56,525 bases of DNA. It comes from Stutzerimonas stutzeri. GTDB taxonomy: Bacteria; Pseudomonadota; Gammaproteobacteria; Pseudomonadales; Pseudomonadaceae. Under the pieces are notes generated by a model. That model was not told the DNA's origin and did not search any database. It saw nothing but the letters and a program-made list of their open reading frames with translations. The translations under genes and the position numbers were made by a program. This document shows positions 36,241-44,761 of this stretch, one piece after another (within the stretch, counting starts at the first letter, position 1; each line of letters opens with the position of its first letter). The stretch spans positions 1 to 56,525 of the forward strand of contig NZ_JAAMQZ010000032.1 of assembly GCF_013522825.1 (NCBI RefSeq). Reading direction: 5' to 3'.

Positions 36241-36390
36241 ATGCCGGAAAAACACTCCAATGGTGCAAAGCCGCTATGGCAGCGCATGGCCTGGCTGGTA
36301 ACGATCTGGTGCGCCAGTGTGCTGGCGCTGGGTGTGCTGGCCTGGTTGCTGCGTCAGTTCATGACGGCTGCCGGGCTTACTGCGCCGTGA
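36241..36390 (+). CDS. DUF2474-type small membrane protein of the cio operon
   Basis: 49 residues from the ATG at 36241 (GGAG 6 bases upstream). A charged N-terminus (MPEKHSNGAKPLWQRMAWL) is followed by a single membrane helix (about 17-40). Proteins of this type occur directly after cioAB and are thought to be small oxidase accessory subunits analogous to CydX. In-frame ATGs at 36226 and 36229 would add five or four residues. Function is inferred from position. Confidence 0.8.
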   Translation: MPEKHSNGAKPLWQRMAWLVTIWCASVLALGVLAWLLRQFMTAAGLTAP

Positions 36391-36474
36391 GCGAATCATG
36401 TTTCTGTCATGAAGGTTGGTCAGGATGGCATGGACCTTGTTAGTACCAAGACGACCAACTTGGAGGAATCCACT

Positions 36475-36561
36475 ATGGATGATTATCTTGACGAACTTCT
36501 CGAATGGCACGCGGCTGAGCAGGATGGGCCGGAGCCGGCTGAGGATGCCTTCGAGCTGTGA
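36475..36561 (+). CDS. Possible 28-residue acidic peptide
   Basis: The ATG at 36475 has a strong GGAGG nine bases upstream and opens a 28-codon frame starting MDDYLDELLEWHAAEQ and ending AEDAFEL. It is strongly acidic with an amphipathic helical front. It lies 84 bp after the DUF2474 gene and stops two bases before the end of the converging AraC gene. An inverted repeat (GTTGGTC at 36415, GACCAAC at 36453) precedes its ribosome site. I know no family for it. It is too short for coding statistics, and only conservation can decide. Confidence 0.45.
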   Translation: MDDYLDELLEWHAAEQDGPEPAEDAFEL

Positions 36562-36563
36562 GT

Positions 36564-37601
36564 TCACTCGGCGCGCCGCTGTGTGCGTCGATAGTCACCG
36601 GGCGTCTGCCCGCTCCAGCGCTTGAAGGCGCGCTGGAAGGCTTCGGCTGAAGAGAAGCCGAGCAACCAGGCGATTTCGCCGAATGCCAGTTCGGTATCGC
36701 GAATGTAGGCCATCGCCAGGTCGCGGCGGGTGTCGTTGAGAATGGCGCGGTAGCTGCTGCCTTCCTCGGTCAGCCGGCGGCGCAGCGTCCAGGGCGGCAA
36801 TTGCAGGCGCTGGGCGATCTGCTGCAGATCCGGCTCCTGCCCCTTGAGCATCTGCGCCAGTATCTGTGCGACTCGCTCGCGCAGGCTGGTGGTGCGGGTG
36901 CGTTGCTCCAGGGCCGCTTCGCACAGCTCCAGCAGCTGCTGCCAGGTGCCGGGGCAGTGTTCCGGGTTGCGTCGGGCGAGGGCAGCCTTGTCCAGCCGCA
37001 GCTGGTTGTGTTCGCTGGCGAAGAGCACGGGCTGCGCGAAAAAGGCCTCGTGGCGGGCGGCGTAATCGGGGCGTTCGAACTCGATCTGTACCGCACTCGG
37101 CTGCAGCGGGCAGTCTGCCACAGCGCTCAGCTGGGTGATCCAACTGGCCAGTACGGTATCCACCACGAAGCGGTTGTAGCTGTTGTAGGGGCTGATGGAA
37201 TAGAAGCGCAGCCAGGCACCTTCGGCATCCTCGTGAAACTCCGATGCGCCGCGATAGTTGGAGGCATACAGCAGCTCGTAGCGGATCAGGGCTCGCGCCG
37301 CTTCACGTACGGTGGGTGCCTGGGTCGCGGCGATGCCGGCCAGTCCCAGGTGGCCGGCCTTGCGCAGTCGGCCCATTTCCAGTCCCAGCGCCGGGTCGCC
37401 GGTCAGTTGCATGGCGGCATGACCGAGGCGCATGTAGCGCGGAATGGATAGCCGCGCATGAGGCTCGGCCAGCCGTGCGGCGTCCAGGCCATAGGCTTCC
37501 AGCAAAGGCCGCGGGTCGATCTGCCTTTCCCGCAGGGCGCTGTCCAGGCTATGCACGAAGCCCACCGAGAGATCGCCGAGGCGTATGCGTGGCTGCTTCA
37601 T
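36564..37601 (-). CDS. AraC-family transcriptional regulator
   Basis: 345 residues. The N-terminal arabinose-binding-type domain (about 15-200) resembles OruR/ArgR-like regulators. The C-terminal double helix-turn-helix (about 245-340) contains TLRRRLTEEGSSYRAIL and IAWLLGFSSAEAFQRAFKRW. The start overlaps the stop of the nitrilase-like gene by four bases, so both are co-expressed. The neighbouring fadH-type gene is a plausible target, by comparison with the PA3092-PA3094 cluster. Confidence 0.93.
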   Translation of the reverse strand: MKQPRIRLGDLSVGFVHSLDSALRERQIDPRPLLEAYGLDAARLAEPHARLSIPRYMRLGHAAMQLTGDPALGLEMGRLRKAGHLGLAGIAATQAPTVREAARALIRYELLYASNYRGASEFHEDAEGAWLRFYSISPYNSYNRFVVDTVLASWITQLSAVADCPLQPSAVQIEFERPDYAARHEAFFAQPVLFASEHNQLRLDKAALARRNPEHCPGTWQQLLELCEAALEQRTRTTSLRERVAQILAQMLKGQEPDLQQIAQRLQLPPWTLRRRLTEEGSSYRAILNDTRRDLAMAYIRDTELAFGEIAWLLGFSSAEAFQRAFKRWSGQTPGDYRRTQRRAE

Positions 37602-38608
37602 GGCCGCTCCGGCAGCCAGAGATTGTGCAACTGGACCGGCTCGCCAGAGGTACGCTGTGCCGGCTTTCGCGGTGAACCGAGCAGGTTCCAGGGCAGCCCA
37701 AGGGTGCGCACGGCCATGCGCGGCAGGTTCGTATCCTGCGGTTCTAGGGGCACGCAGGCGTTCGCTTCCCGCTCATCGACGCCCGGCAGGGCGAGCAGTT
37801 CGGTGGTGGCGGGCAGGCTGCGCGTGTAGCCGTCGCAACCGAGCAGTACCGCCAGGCGTCCCGCCGGGGTATGCAGCAGCGTGACCTCCTGGCTTTCGGG
37901 GGCCTGGCTGTAGCGGCGTTCATAACGGCTGAGGGCCGTCTTGTAGTGCAGTGGCCCGATGGGCTCGCCAGCAGGCGTAAAGACCAGGCTGACCTGCCGC
38001 AGGGGGCCTGTACCGGCCTTCAGTCGGCCCGCTTGCAGCTGGGGTTCGGGCAGCACGATGGAGCCGGCCACCAGCGTTACACCGTATTCCCTTGCCAGAC
38101 CGGCGAAGATGCGCTGGTAGTCCTCGGCCATCTGTGGCGCCTTGATACGCAACACCGCTTCGGTGCGGCGATCTTCGCTGGTGTTGTCGAACAGGGCACG
38201 CAAATAGTCCCAGGGATTGCTCAGGGCCATCCATTGCATCGCATCGCGCAGGGTTCGTGCCTGCTGGACTTCGGGTTTTTCACCCAGGGCGAACAGACCC
38301 GTGCCTACATGCTCGGGCAGTACGACGATGGTCCGGGGGCCGATCAGGCCGGCGTCGCGGGCCTGATCGAGGTAGGTGGCGAACTTCATATGCAGGCGTT
38401 CGCGGCTCTGGTAATCGGCGGGCAGCAGACGGGTTTCGATCCCCAGCAGGTTGCCCGCTGCTCCTGGCAGCCCCTGGCTGCTGATCGGCAGTGTGCGCAG
38501 GTCCGACAACAGCGGCCCGCTGCGCCGGTCGTCAGTCCAGTTCAGATAGACCACCAGCGCGGCTAAGGCGAGTACGGTCAGGATAAGCAGCTTGGTACGC
38601 AGACGCAT
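37598..38608 (-). CDS. Membrane-anchored carbon-nitrogen hydrolase (nitrilase superfamily)
   Basis: 336 residues from the ATG at 38608. An N-terminal membrane segment (about 5-22: LLILTVLALAALVVYL) places the enzyme in the periplasm. Triad candidates are Glu in VVLPEHVG, Lys in LHYKTALSRYE and Cys in LLGCDGYTR. The fold matches nitrilase/apolipoprotein N-acyltransferase relatives, but the substrate is unknown. It is translationally coupled to the AraC regulator and divergent from the 2,4-dienoyl-CoA reductase gene. Confidence 0.82.
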   Translation of the reverse strand: MRLRTKLLILTVLALAALVVYLNWTDDRRSGPLLSDLRTLPISSQGLPGAAGNLLGIETRLLPADYQSRERLHMKFATYLDQARDAGLIGPRTIVVLPEHVGTGLFALGEKPEVQQARTLRDAMQWMALSNPWDYLRALFDNTSEDRRTEAVLRIKAPQMAEDYQRIFAGLAREYGVTLVAGSIVLPEPQLQAGRLKAGTGPLRQVSLVFTPAGEPIGPLHYKTALSRYERRYSQAPESQEVTLLHTPAGRLAVLLGCDGYTRSLPATTELLALPGVDEREANACVPLEPQDTNLPRMAVRTLGLPWNLLGSPRKPAQRTSGEPVQLHNLWLPERP

Positions 38609-38830
38609 TGGATCAGGGCTTTTCAGTGAAGGGGATACGGCGAGCCTAGGCACTTGCCTGGCGATTGCCAAGCCTTCCGGCTCGATTGGGTCAGGCAGTT
38701 GTCAGTTTCGATCATTGAGCCTGTGGCTGTGGCTGTTTATCTTCGTTGCATGGCGACCATGCCCCGAGAGTCTGGCGCCCCAACCGTTGGCTTCTGGCAC
38801 GAGAGCACGTGCCCTTGATGAGGAATGAAC

Positions 38831-40861
38831 ATGAGTGCCTTCCCGCACCTGCTGGCCCCGCTGGACCTGGGCTTCACCACGCTGCGCAACCGCGTTCTGA
38901 TGGGCTCGATGCACACCGGCCTCGAGGAAATGCCCAATGGCTTCGAGCGCATGGCGGCGTTTTTTGCCGAGCGCGCGCGGGGTGGTGTCGGCCTCATCGT
39001 CACTGGCGGCGTTGGCCCCAACGAGGAAGGTTCGGTCCGGGCCGGCGCGGCCAAACTCTCCACCCCGGAGGAGGCCGAAGAACACAGGGTCGTTACCCAG
39101 GCGGTACACGAAGCCGGCGGCAAGATTTGCCTGCAGATTCTTCATGCCGGTCGCTACGCCTACAGCCCCAAGCTCGTCGCGCCCAGTGCCATCCAGGCGC
39201 CGATCAACCCCTTCAAGCCGCGCGAGCTGGACGAGGCGGGTATCGAGAAGCAGATCCAGGACTTCGTCAATTGCGCCAGCCTGGCGAAGGAGGCCGGCTA
39301 TGACGGCGTCGAGATCATGGGCTCGGAAGGCTACTTCATCAACCAGTTTCTGGTCGCCCACACCAACCATCGCACCGACCGCTGGGGCGGTAGCTACGAG
39401 AACCGCATGCGCCTGCCGCTGGAAATCGTGCGCCGCGTGCGTGAAGCGGTAGGCCCCGAGTTCATCATCATCTATCGCCTGTCGATGCTCGATCTGGTGG
39501 AAACCGGTAGCACCTGGGATGAGGTGGTGGTGCTGGCCAAGGCCATCGAGCAGGCCGGCGCGACCATCATCAACACCGGTATCGGCTGGCATGAGGCGCG
39601 TATCCCGACCATCGCCACCAAGGTGCCGCGCGCGGCATTCACCAAGGTGACGGCCAGGCTGCGTGGCGAGGTCGGCATTCCGCTGATCACCACCAACCGC
39701 ATCAATACCCCGGAAGTCGCCGAGCAGGTGCTGGCCGAAGGCGATGCCGACATGGTGTCCATGGCGCGGCCCTTCCTTGCCGACCCGGAGTTCGTCAACA
39801 AGGCCGCCGCCGGTCGCAGCGATGCCATCAACACCTGCATCGGCTGCAACCAGGCCTGCCTGGATCACACCTTCAGCGGCAAGCTGACCAGCTGCCTGGT
39901 CAACCCCCGCGCCTGTCATGAAACCGAGCTGAACTACATCCCTGTCGCTGCAGCGAAGAAGATCGCCGTCGTCGGCGCTGGTCCGGCCGGGCTGTCGGCG
40001 GCCAGTGTCGCTGCCGAACGTGGCCATCAGGTGACCCTGTTCGACTCGGCCAGCGAAATCGGCGGCCAGTTCAATGTCGCCAAGCGTGTGCCGGGCAAGG
40101 AAGAGTTCTTCGAGACCCTGCGCTATTTCGACGGCAAGCTCGAGCGATCCGGCGTCGATCTGCGCCTGAACACCCGCGTCGGCGCAGGTGATCTGCTGGC
40201 CGGCGGCTACGACGAAATCATCCTCGCCACCGGCATCGTGCCGCGCACACCGGAGATACCGGGTATCGGGCATCCGAAGGTGATCAGCTACCTCGATGCG
40301 ATTCTCCAGCGCAAGCCCGTGGGCCAGCGCGTGGCGGTGATCGGCGCCGGTGGTATCGGTTTCGATGTCAGCGAATTCATCACCCACGATGGCCAGTCCA
40401 CCAGCCTGGACCGTGAGGCGTTCTGGAAGGAGTGGGGTATCGACCTGGGCCTGCAGGCCCGGGGCGGCGTTGCGGGCGTCCAGCCGATGCCGCAGGCTCC
40501 GGCGCGTCAGGTATATCTGCTGCAGCGCAAGAAATCCAAGGTTGGCAGCGGCCTGGGCAAGACCACCGGCTGGATTCACCGCACCGGACTGAAAAACAAG
40601 CAGGTACAGATGATCAACTCGGTGGAGTACCTGAAGATCGATGACGAGGGCCTGCATATCTCCATCGCCGGTGGCGAACCGCAGGTGTTGCCGGTGGACA
40701 CCGTCATTGTCTGCGCCGGACAGGACCCCTTGCGTGAGCTGCAGGCCGAGCTTGAGCAGGGCGGCCTCAAGGTGCATTTGATCGGCGGCGCGGATGTCGC
40801 CGCAGAACTGGACGCCAAGCGTGCGATCGACCAGGGCTCGCGTCTGGCCGCTGCCTTGTAG
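38831..40861 (+). CDS. fadH: 2,4-dienoyl-CoA reductase (NADPH)
   Basis: Reduces 2,4-dienoyl-CoA during beta-oxidation of unsaturated fatty acids. It has 676 residues. The N-terminal FMN TIM barrel (about 1-330) has LQILHAGRYAYSP and the catalytic region EIMGSEGYFINQF. A 4Fe-4S Cys set lies in CIGCNQACLDHTF and LTSCLVNPRAC (about 337-362). The FAD/NADPH domain starts at IAVVGAGPAGLSAA (about 378). The ATG at 38831 follows GAGG. A monocistronic hairpin follows. Confidence 0.95.
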   Translation: MSAFPHLLAPLDLGFTTLRNRVLMGSMHTGLEEMPNGFERMAAFFAERARGGVGLIVTGGVGPNEEGSVRAGAAKLSTPEEAEEHRVVTQAVHEAGGKICLQILHAGRYAYSPKLVAPSAIQAPINPFKPRELDEAGIEKQIQDFVNCASLAKEAGYDGVEIMGSEGYFINQFLVAHTNHRTDRWGGSYENRMRLPLEIVRRVREAVGPEFIIIYRLSMLDLVETGSTWDEVVVLAKAIEQAGATIINTGIGWHEARIPTIATKVPRAAFTKVTARLRGEVGIPLITTNRINTPEVAEQVLAEGDADMVSMARPFLADPEFVNKAAAGRSDAINTCIGCNQACLDHTFSGKLTSCLVNPRACHETELNYIPVAAAKKIAVVGAGPAGLSAASVAAERGHQVTLFDSASEIGGQFNVAKRVPGKEEFFETLRYFDGKLERSGVDLRLNTRVGAGDLLAGGYDEIILATGIVPRTPEIPGIGHPKVISYLDAILQRKPVGQRVAVIGAGGIGFDVSEFITHDGQSTSLDREAFWKEWGIDLGLQARGGVAGVQPMPQAPARQVYLLQRKKSKVGSGLGKTTGWIHRTGLKNKQVQMINSVEYLKIDDEGLHISIAGGEPQVLPVDTVIVCAGQDPLRELQAELEQGGLKVHLIGGADVAAELDAKRAIDQGSRLAAAL

Positions 40862-40887
40862 AAGCCACTTCAAGCCACGAGCTTCAT

Positions 40888-40919
40888 GCCTGCGCGGCCT
40901 TCAATCGAAGGCGGCAGGC
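40888..40919 (+). terminator. Strong hairpin after the fadH gene
   Basis: GCCTGC, GCG, GCCTTC, AATC, GAAGGC, G, GCAGGC. It is a long stem but lacks a T run, so it may end or stabilise the transcript without being a classical terminator. Confidence 0.5.
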
Positions 40920-41026
40920 ACTGGTTTGCCGGTTGTTGGCAGGCTGGCATCCCGATTCGATCACAGTTTGTGACCGTCCATCTGCCGGCAGCCCCCGTTG
41001 CCCGGGTGCCTGCCAACCCAGTCACA

Positions 41027-41054
41027 TTGCCGGTTGCGGCTTTTCCCCTACACT
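41027..41054 (+). promoter_or_regulatory. Candidate promoter of the coiled-coil gene
   Basis: TTGCCG, 16 bases, TACACT. A perfect palindrome TCACAGTTTGTGA (40961-40973) lies 54 bp upstream and might be a regulator site. Confidence 0.4.
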
Positions 41055-41134
41055 TGTCGGGCATGGGATGGCGACCGTACGCAGTCGCTGCCTCACATAT
41101 TCACTGCCCCACCGAGCTGTTGAGGATGCCAAGC

Positions 41135-42487
41135 ATGCAGAACAAACCGCAGACGGTCGAAGCCGTTCTGTTCTTCAACGATGCCGGTGTCTGCAAGGAA
41201 ATGCTCTATCCCGAATTCGAGGCCATGCTCGATGGTGTGGTGACCATGCCCGAATTCGCCGACCAGCAGATGCGTGTCGTCTATGCGCTGGTCAATGCAC
41301 GCCTGCAGATACGCGCGGCAGTGTTCTTTTATCTCGATTTCAACGAAGACGGTTCGGCGGACAGTGGCTGGAACATTCCGCTGCGCAGCCTGGCCGAGCG
41401 CACCGGGCGCGGGCCGGACCTGGGTGCCGGGCCGATTCGCCTGGCCTGTCGCAGCCAGTGTCCGGTTGCCTGGCACCAGATGCACCTGTGGGACCCCGAA
41501 CTGACTCAGGCGCGAAATCATCTGCTCATGCTGCGTGATCGCATCAGGCGCAACCAGCTGGGTTTGCTGGTCGAGGAGGAAATACCGCAGGCAGTTGCCG
41601 CCGAGCGCCTGCAGGTGGTCGCCGAGGAAACCTGGTACGCCGCAGATTCCGCCAAGGTGCGGCGGGACGAAAAACTCGAACAGGAACAGCGACTCAAGGC
41701 TGCGCAACTGATCAAGCAGCAGCGGTTGCGTATCGCCAGCCTCGAACGCCAGCGTGAAATGGAACTCGGCAAGCTGCGTGAGCTGGCCGTTCAGCAGCAA
41801 GGCAAGCTGCAGCAGGAAAACGCCCGGTTGCGCCATGACCTGCTCGAACAGGAACAGGTCGTCGCCCGCCTGCGTGCGGAACTCGCGGCGCAGGCCGAGG
41901 GTTTCCAGAGTATGCGTGAGGAAATGAGCCGACAATTGCGCGCTCTGGAGCGCAACAGTCGGGCTGAAGCCGAGGATGCGCGGATGCAGTTCGACAGCGA
42001 GATGCAGGCTCAGGTGGCGGCAGCCGTGGCCGAGGCTCAGGAACAGATCGCCATACGCGATGTCGAGCTGGCCTATCGCAATGAGCTCGATGCCCAGTTG
42101 CAGGAAGAAATCGAACAGTTGCGCAAGCTATGCCAGACGCTCACCGAAAGCGGCAGCGAGCGGGTGCTGGCGCGGCTGTCGAAGCTTGGTGTGCTGTTCG
42201 TCGCCTATCATCCGGGCGCCGGTCACCTGACCATCCCGCTGCAGGATCTGACGCGTTATCAGCACAGTCCGCTGGCCTATGCCGCCGCCAAGTGTGGTGT
42301 CTCAGAGGAGCAGTACCGCCAGTGGGTGGAGCATTATCAGCAGCCGAGCTGCGTGGCGATGCTACCAAGCGGCGAGCGTTGCAACATGCCGCTGGACAAG
42401 GTGGATTCGCCCAGCCGCTTTGCCATCGGCGAGTCCAACTGCTGCGCCAGGCATCGCTCGCAGGAGCGCTTGCGTACCGGTAGCTGA
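41135..42487 (+). CDS. Coiled-coil protein with Cys/His-rich tail, function unknown
   Basis: 450 residues from the ATG at 41135 (GAGG nine bases upstream). There are three parts. A globular N-terminal domain (about 1-130: AVLFFNDAGVCKEMLYPEF, AAVFFYLDFNEDG). A long coiled coil (about 150-355, dominated by Glu, Gln, Arg, Leu and Ala). A C-terminal domain (about 360-450) with Cys and His in PSCVAMLPSGERCNMPL and SNCCARHRS that could hold a metal. No membrane segment. I recall a homologue at the same place in P. aeruginosa (PA3091) without a proven role. The frame continues upstream, but without a good start. Confidence 0.82.
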   Translation: MQNKPQTVEAVLFFNDAGVCKEMLYPEFEAMLDGVVTMPEFADQQMRVVYALVNARLQIRAAVFFYLDFNEDGSADSGWNIPLRSLAERTGRGPDLGAGPIRLACRSQCPVAWHQMHLWDPELTQARNHLLMLRDRIRRNQLGLLVEEEIPQAVAAERLQVVAEETWYAADSAKVRRDEKLEQEQRLKAAQLIKQQRLRIASLERQREMELGKLRELAVQQQGKLQQENARLRHDLLEQEQVVARLRAELAAQAEGFQSMREEMSRQLRALERNSRAEAEDARMQFDSEMQAQVAAAVAEAQEQIAIRDVELAYRNELDAQLQEEIEQLRKLCQTLTESGSERVLARLSKLGVLFVAYHPGAGHLTIPLQDLTRYQHSPLAYAAAKCGVSEEQYRQWVEHYQQPSCVAMLPSGERCNMPLDKVDSPSRFAIGESNCCARHRSQERLRTGS

Positions 42488-42490
42488 GTC

Positions 42491-43441
42491 TTGTTATCCA
42501 TACCATCCCTTGCCGATGTCCCGGATGCGCCACTGCAGCCAGTCGAGCTGCCCTGGCTGCATCAAGCGGGCGTGCAACTGGCCATTCTGCGTCTGGACCA
42601 GATCGACCCGGAGCTTTCCGGCAACAAGTGGTTCAAGCTTGCCCATCATCTGGAGGCGGCGCGTAACGCCGGCGCGCGCGGCCTGATCAGCCTCGGCGGG
42701 CCTCACTCCAATCACCTGCATGCCCTGGCTGCCGCTGGCAAGCGCTTCGGTCTGGCTACGGTCGGCCTGTTGCGCGGCACTGCGCAGACGACTCCGACTA
42801 TCGATGACCTGCAAGGCTTCGGCATGCAGCTGCACTGGCTGGGGTATGGCGGTTATCGCGAGCGTCACCGGTCTGACTTTTTCGAACCCTGGCTGGAGCG
42901 CTACCCCGGTTACTACTGTGTGCCCGAAGGCGGCGGCGGGTTGTCCGGCGCCCTGGGCTGCACGCCGCTGGTGTCTTATGCACAGAAGCAGCTGATGGCG
43001 CTGGGCTGGGATGACTATGACGGCTGGTGGCTTGCTGCGGGCACCGGCACGACTCTGGCCGGGCTGGTGATCGGTGAACAGGGAGGGGGCGAGCATCCGG
43101 TTCACGGTGCTTTGGCGGGGCCTGCTGCGCACGGTGTTGCAGAGGAAGTCGGCAGGCTGCTGGGCGACGCGGGGATGACGAATCACGGCTACCGGCTGAT
43201 CGATGCGAGTCGCGGTGGCTTCGGGCGTTTTGATGCGGAACTTGCGCACTTCATGACCGAAACCGAACACGCGACCGGCCTGCCGCTGGAGCCGGTCTAT
43301 ACGGCGAAAGCGATGATGGCGTTACGCCGTTGCGTGCTGGACGATTACTTCGCCAGGGGGGCGCGAATCATCTTCGTGCACACCGGTGGCCTGCAGGGCC
43401 GAAGGGCCGCTCAGGCATCGCTGGACAAGCTGTTGCGCTGA
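42491..43441 (+). CDS. PLP-dependent D-cysteine desulfhydrase / ACC deaminase family protein
   Basis: 316 residues if the TTG at 42491 is used. It is a fold-type II PLP enzyme. The Schiff-base Lys is in LSGNKWFKL (about 36-44), followed by LGGPHSNHLHALA. The Gly-rich phosphate loop is AAGTGTTLAGL. This family breaks D-cysteine to pyruvate, ammonia and sulfide, or deaminates ACC; the exact substrate is not decidable here. It begins three bases after the coiled-coil gene, suggesting one transcript. The start is uncertain because no clear ribosome site is seen. Confidence 0.83.
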   Translation: MLSIPSLADVPDAPLQPVELPWLHQAGVQLAILRLDQIDPELSGNKWFKLAHHLEAARNAGARGLISLGGPHSNHLHALAAAGKRFGLATVGLLRGTAQTTPTIDDLQGFGMQLHWLGYGGYRERHRSDFFEPWLERYPGYYCVPEGGGGLSGALGCTPLVSYAQKQLMALGWDDYDGWWLAAGTGTTLAGLVIGEQGGGEHPVHGALAGPAAHGVAEEVGRLLGDAGMTNHGYRLIDASRGGFGRFDAELAHFMTETEHATGLPLEPVYTAKAMMALRRCVLDDYFARGARIIFVHTGGLQGRRAAQASLDKLLR

Positions 43442-43482
43442 TCTGAAAACCCCATGGCTGTGCCGAGCGCAGCGGTCGGGTC

Positions 43483-44694
43483 TCAGCCCAGCACCCAGCC
43501 CATGATCCCGCCGGCCAGTACCACCAGCCAGGGCGGTAGCTTCCAGAGCATCAGCGCCGCCAGGGCGATCAGGCCCAGGGTAAAGTCCTTCAGACCGTGA
43601 ATGGCACTGGTCCAGACCGGATCGTAGAGGGCCGCCAATAGTAAGCCGACGACCGCGGCATTCACGCCGGCCAGGGCCGCCTGTATGCGCCAGTTGGCGC
43701 GCAGCCGCTCCCAGAATGGCATGACGCCGAAGACCAGCAGGAATGAAGGCACGAAGATGGCGAAGAGGCACAGGGCTGCGTTCAGCACAGGTCCGTTGCC
43801 GCCAGCCATGGAGCCGCCGAGGAAGGCCGAAAAGGTGAATAACGGACCCGGCACGGCCTGGGCCGCACCATAACCGGCGAGGAAGACGTCATTGCCGACC
43901 CAGCCACTGGGTACCACTTCGGCCTGCAGCAGCGGCAGCACCACGTGACCGCCACCGAACACCAGCGCGCCGGCGCGGTAGAAGGCATCCAGCAGAGCCA
44001 GTGCCTGGCTGCTCGAAGCGGCGGCCAGCATGGGCAGGACAGCCAGCAGAGCAAAGAACGAAGCCAGCGCCATTACGCCGATCAGGTTGCGGGTACGCGG
44101 CTGCAAGGGTGTGGCGGTGACGGGCGTTGCGGGACGAAACAGCATCAGGCCGATGAGTCCGGCCAGGGCGATCACGCCCAGCTGTGCCCATGCACCGGGC
44201 AGGGCAAGAATTGCAAGGGCGGCGATCAGCGCCATCGCGATACGCAGAGCGTCTGTGCAGAGGCTGCGTGCCATGCCCCATACCGCCTGGGCCACGACCG
44301 CCACCGCGACGATCTTCAGGCCGTGCAGGACGCCTTGCGGCAGGCCATTGCCCCAGCTGGCGATGCCCAGTGCGAACAATAGAAGCGCTATTGCCGAGGG
44401 TAGGGTGAAACCGGCCCAGGCGGCTATGGAACCACCGTAACCGCCGCGCAGCAGGCCGATGGCGATGCCCACCTGGCTGCTGGATGGGCCGGGCAGGAAC
44501 TGGCAGAGCGCGACCAGATCGGCATAGTTGCGTTCGTCGAGCCATTGGCGGCGGTGGACTAACTCCTCGCGAAAATAGCCAATATGGGCAACCGGGCCAC
44601 CAAAGGAGGTCAGGCCCAGGCGCAGGAAGACCAGAAAGATGCTCCAGGCGCTTGAAGAGTGAGGGCTGTGCGAGGTGTTGGTGAGCGGGGGCAT
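43483..44694 (-). CDS. chrA: Chromate transporter ChrA
   Basis: Chromate efflux protein of the inner membrane. It has 403 residues and two CHR domains in tandem. The first opens FLRLGLTSFGGPVAHIG (about 23-39), the second FYRAGALVFGGGHVVLPLLQ (about 239-258). Both have the PGP motif (LPGPSSSQ, AVPGPLFTFSA). This is the long-chain, two-domain form. It stands between convergent and co-directional genes without an obvious chrB regulator. Confidence 0.92.
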   Translation of the reverse strand: MPPLTNTSHSPHSSSAWSIFLVFLRLGLTSFGGPVAHIGYFREELVHRRQWLDERNYADLVALCQFLPGPSSSQVGIAIGLLRGGYGGSIAAWAGFTLPSAIALLLFALGIASWGNGLPQGVLHGLKIVAVAVVAQAVWGMARSLCTDALRIAMALIAALAILALPGAWAQLGVIALAGLIGLMLFRPATPVTATPLQPRTRNLIGVMALASFFALLAVLPMLAAASSSQALALLDAFYRAGALVFGGGHVVLPLLQAEVVPSGWVGNDVFLAGYGAAQAVPGPLFTFSAFLGGSMAGGNGPVLNAALCLFAIFVPSFLLVFGVMPFWERLRANWRIQAALAGVNAAVVGLLLAALYDPVWTSAIHGLKDFTLGLIALAALMLWKLPPWLVVLAGGIMGWVLG

Positions 44695-44761
44695 CTGTAG
44701 ACCGGTGCAGTGGCAGGTGTTCAGTATGCAACAGGCAGATGACAGGCGTATTTGGGCCAGT

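Noticed and set aside
33511..36561. Genomic island inserted at tRNA-Asp
   Set aside because: No integrase and no repeated tRNA 3' end were seen downstream; cioAB has ordinary composition for this window.
38702..40873. A 723-codon open frame opposite the 2,4-dienoyl-CoA reductase gene
   Set aside because: Antisense shadow with His/Gln/Leu-rich, motif-free translation; the plus-strand enzyme has all cofactor motifs.
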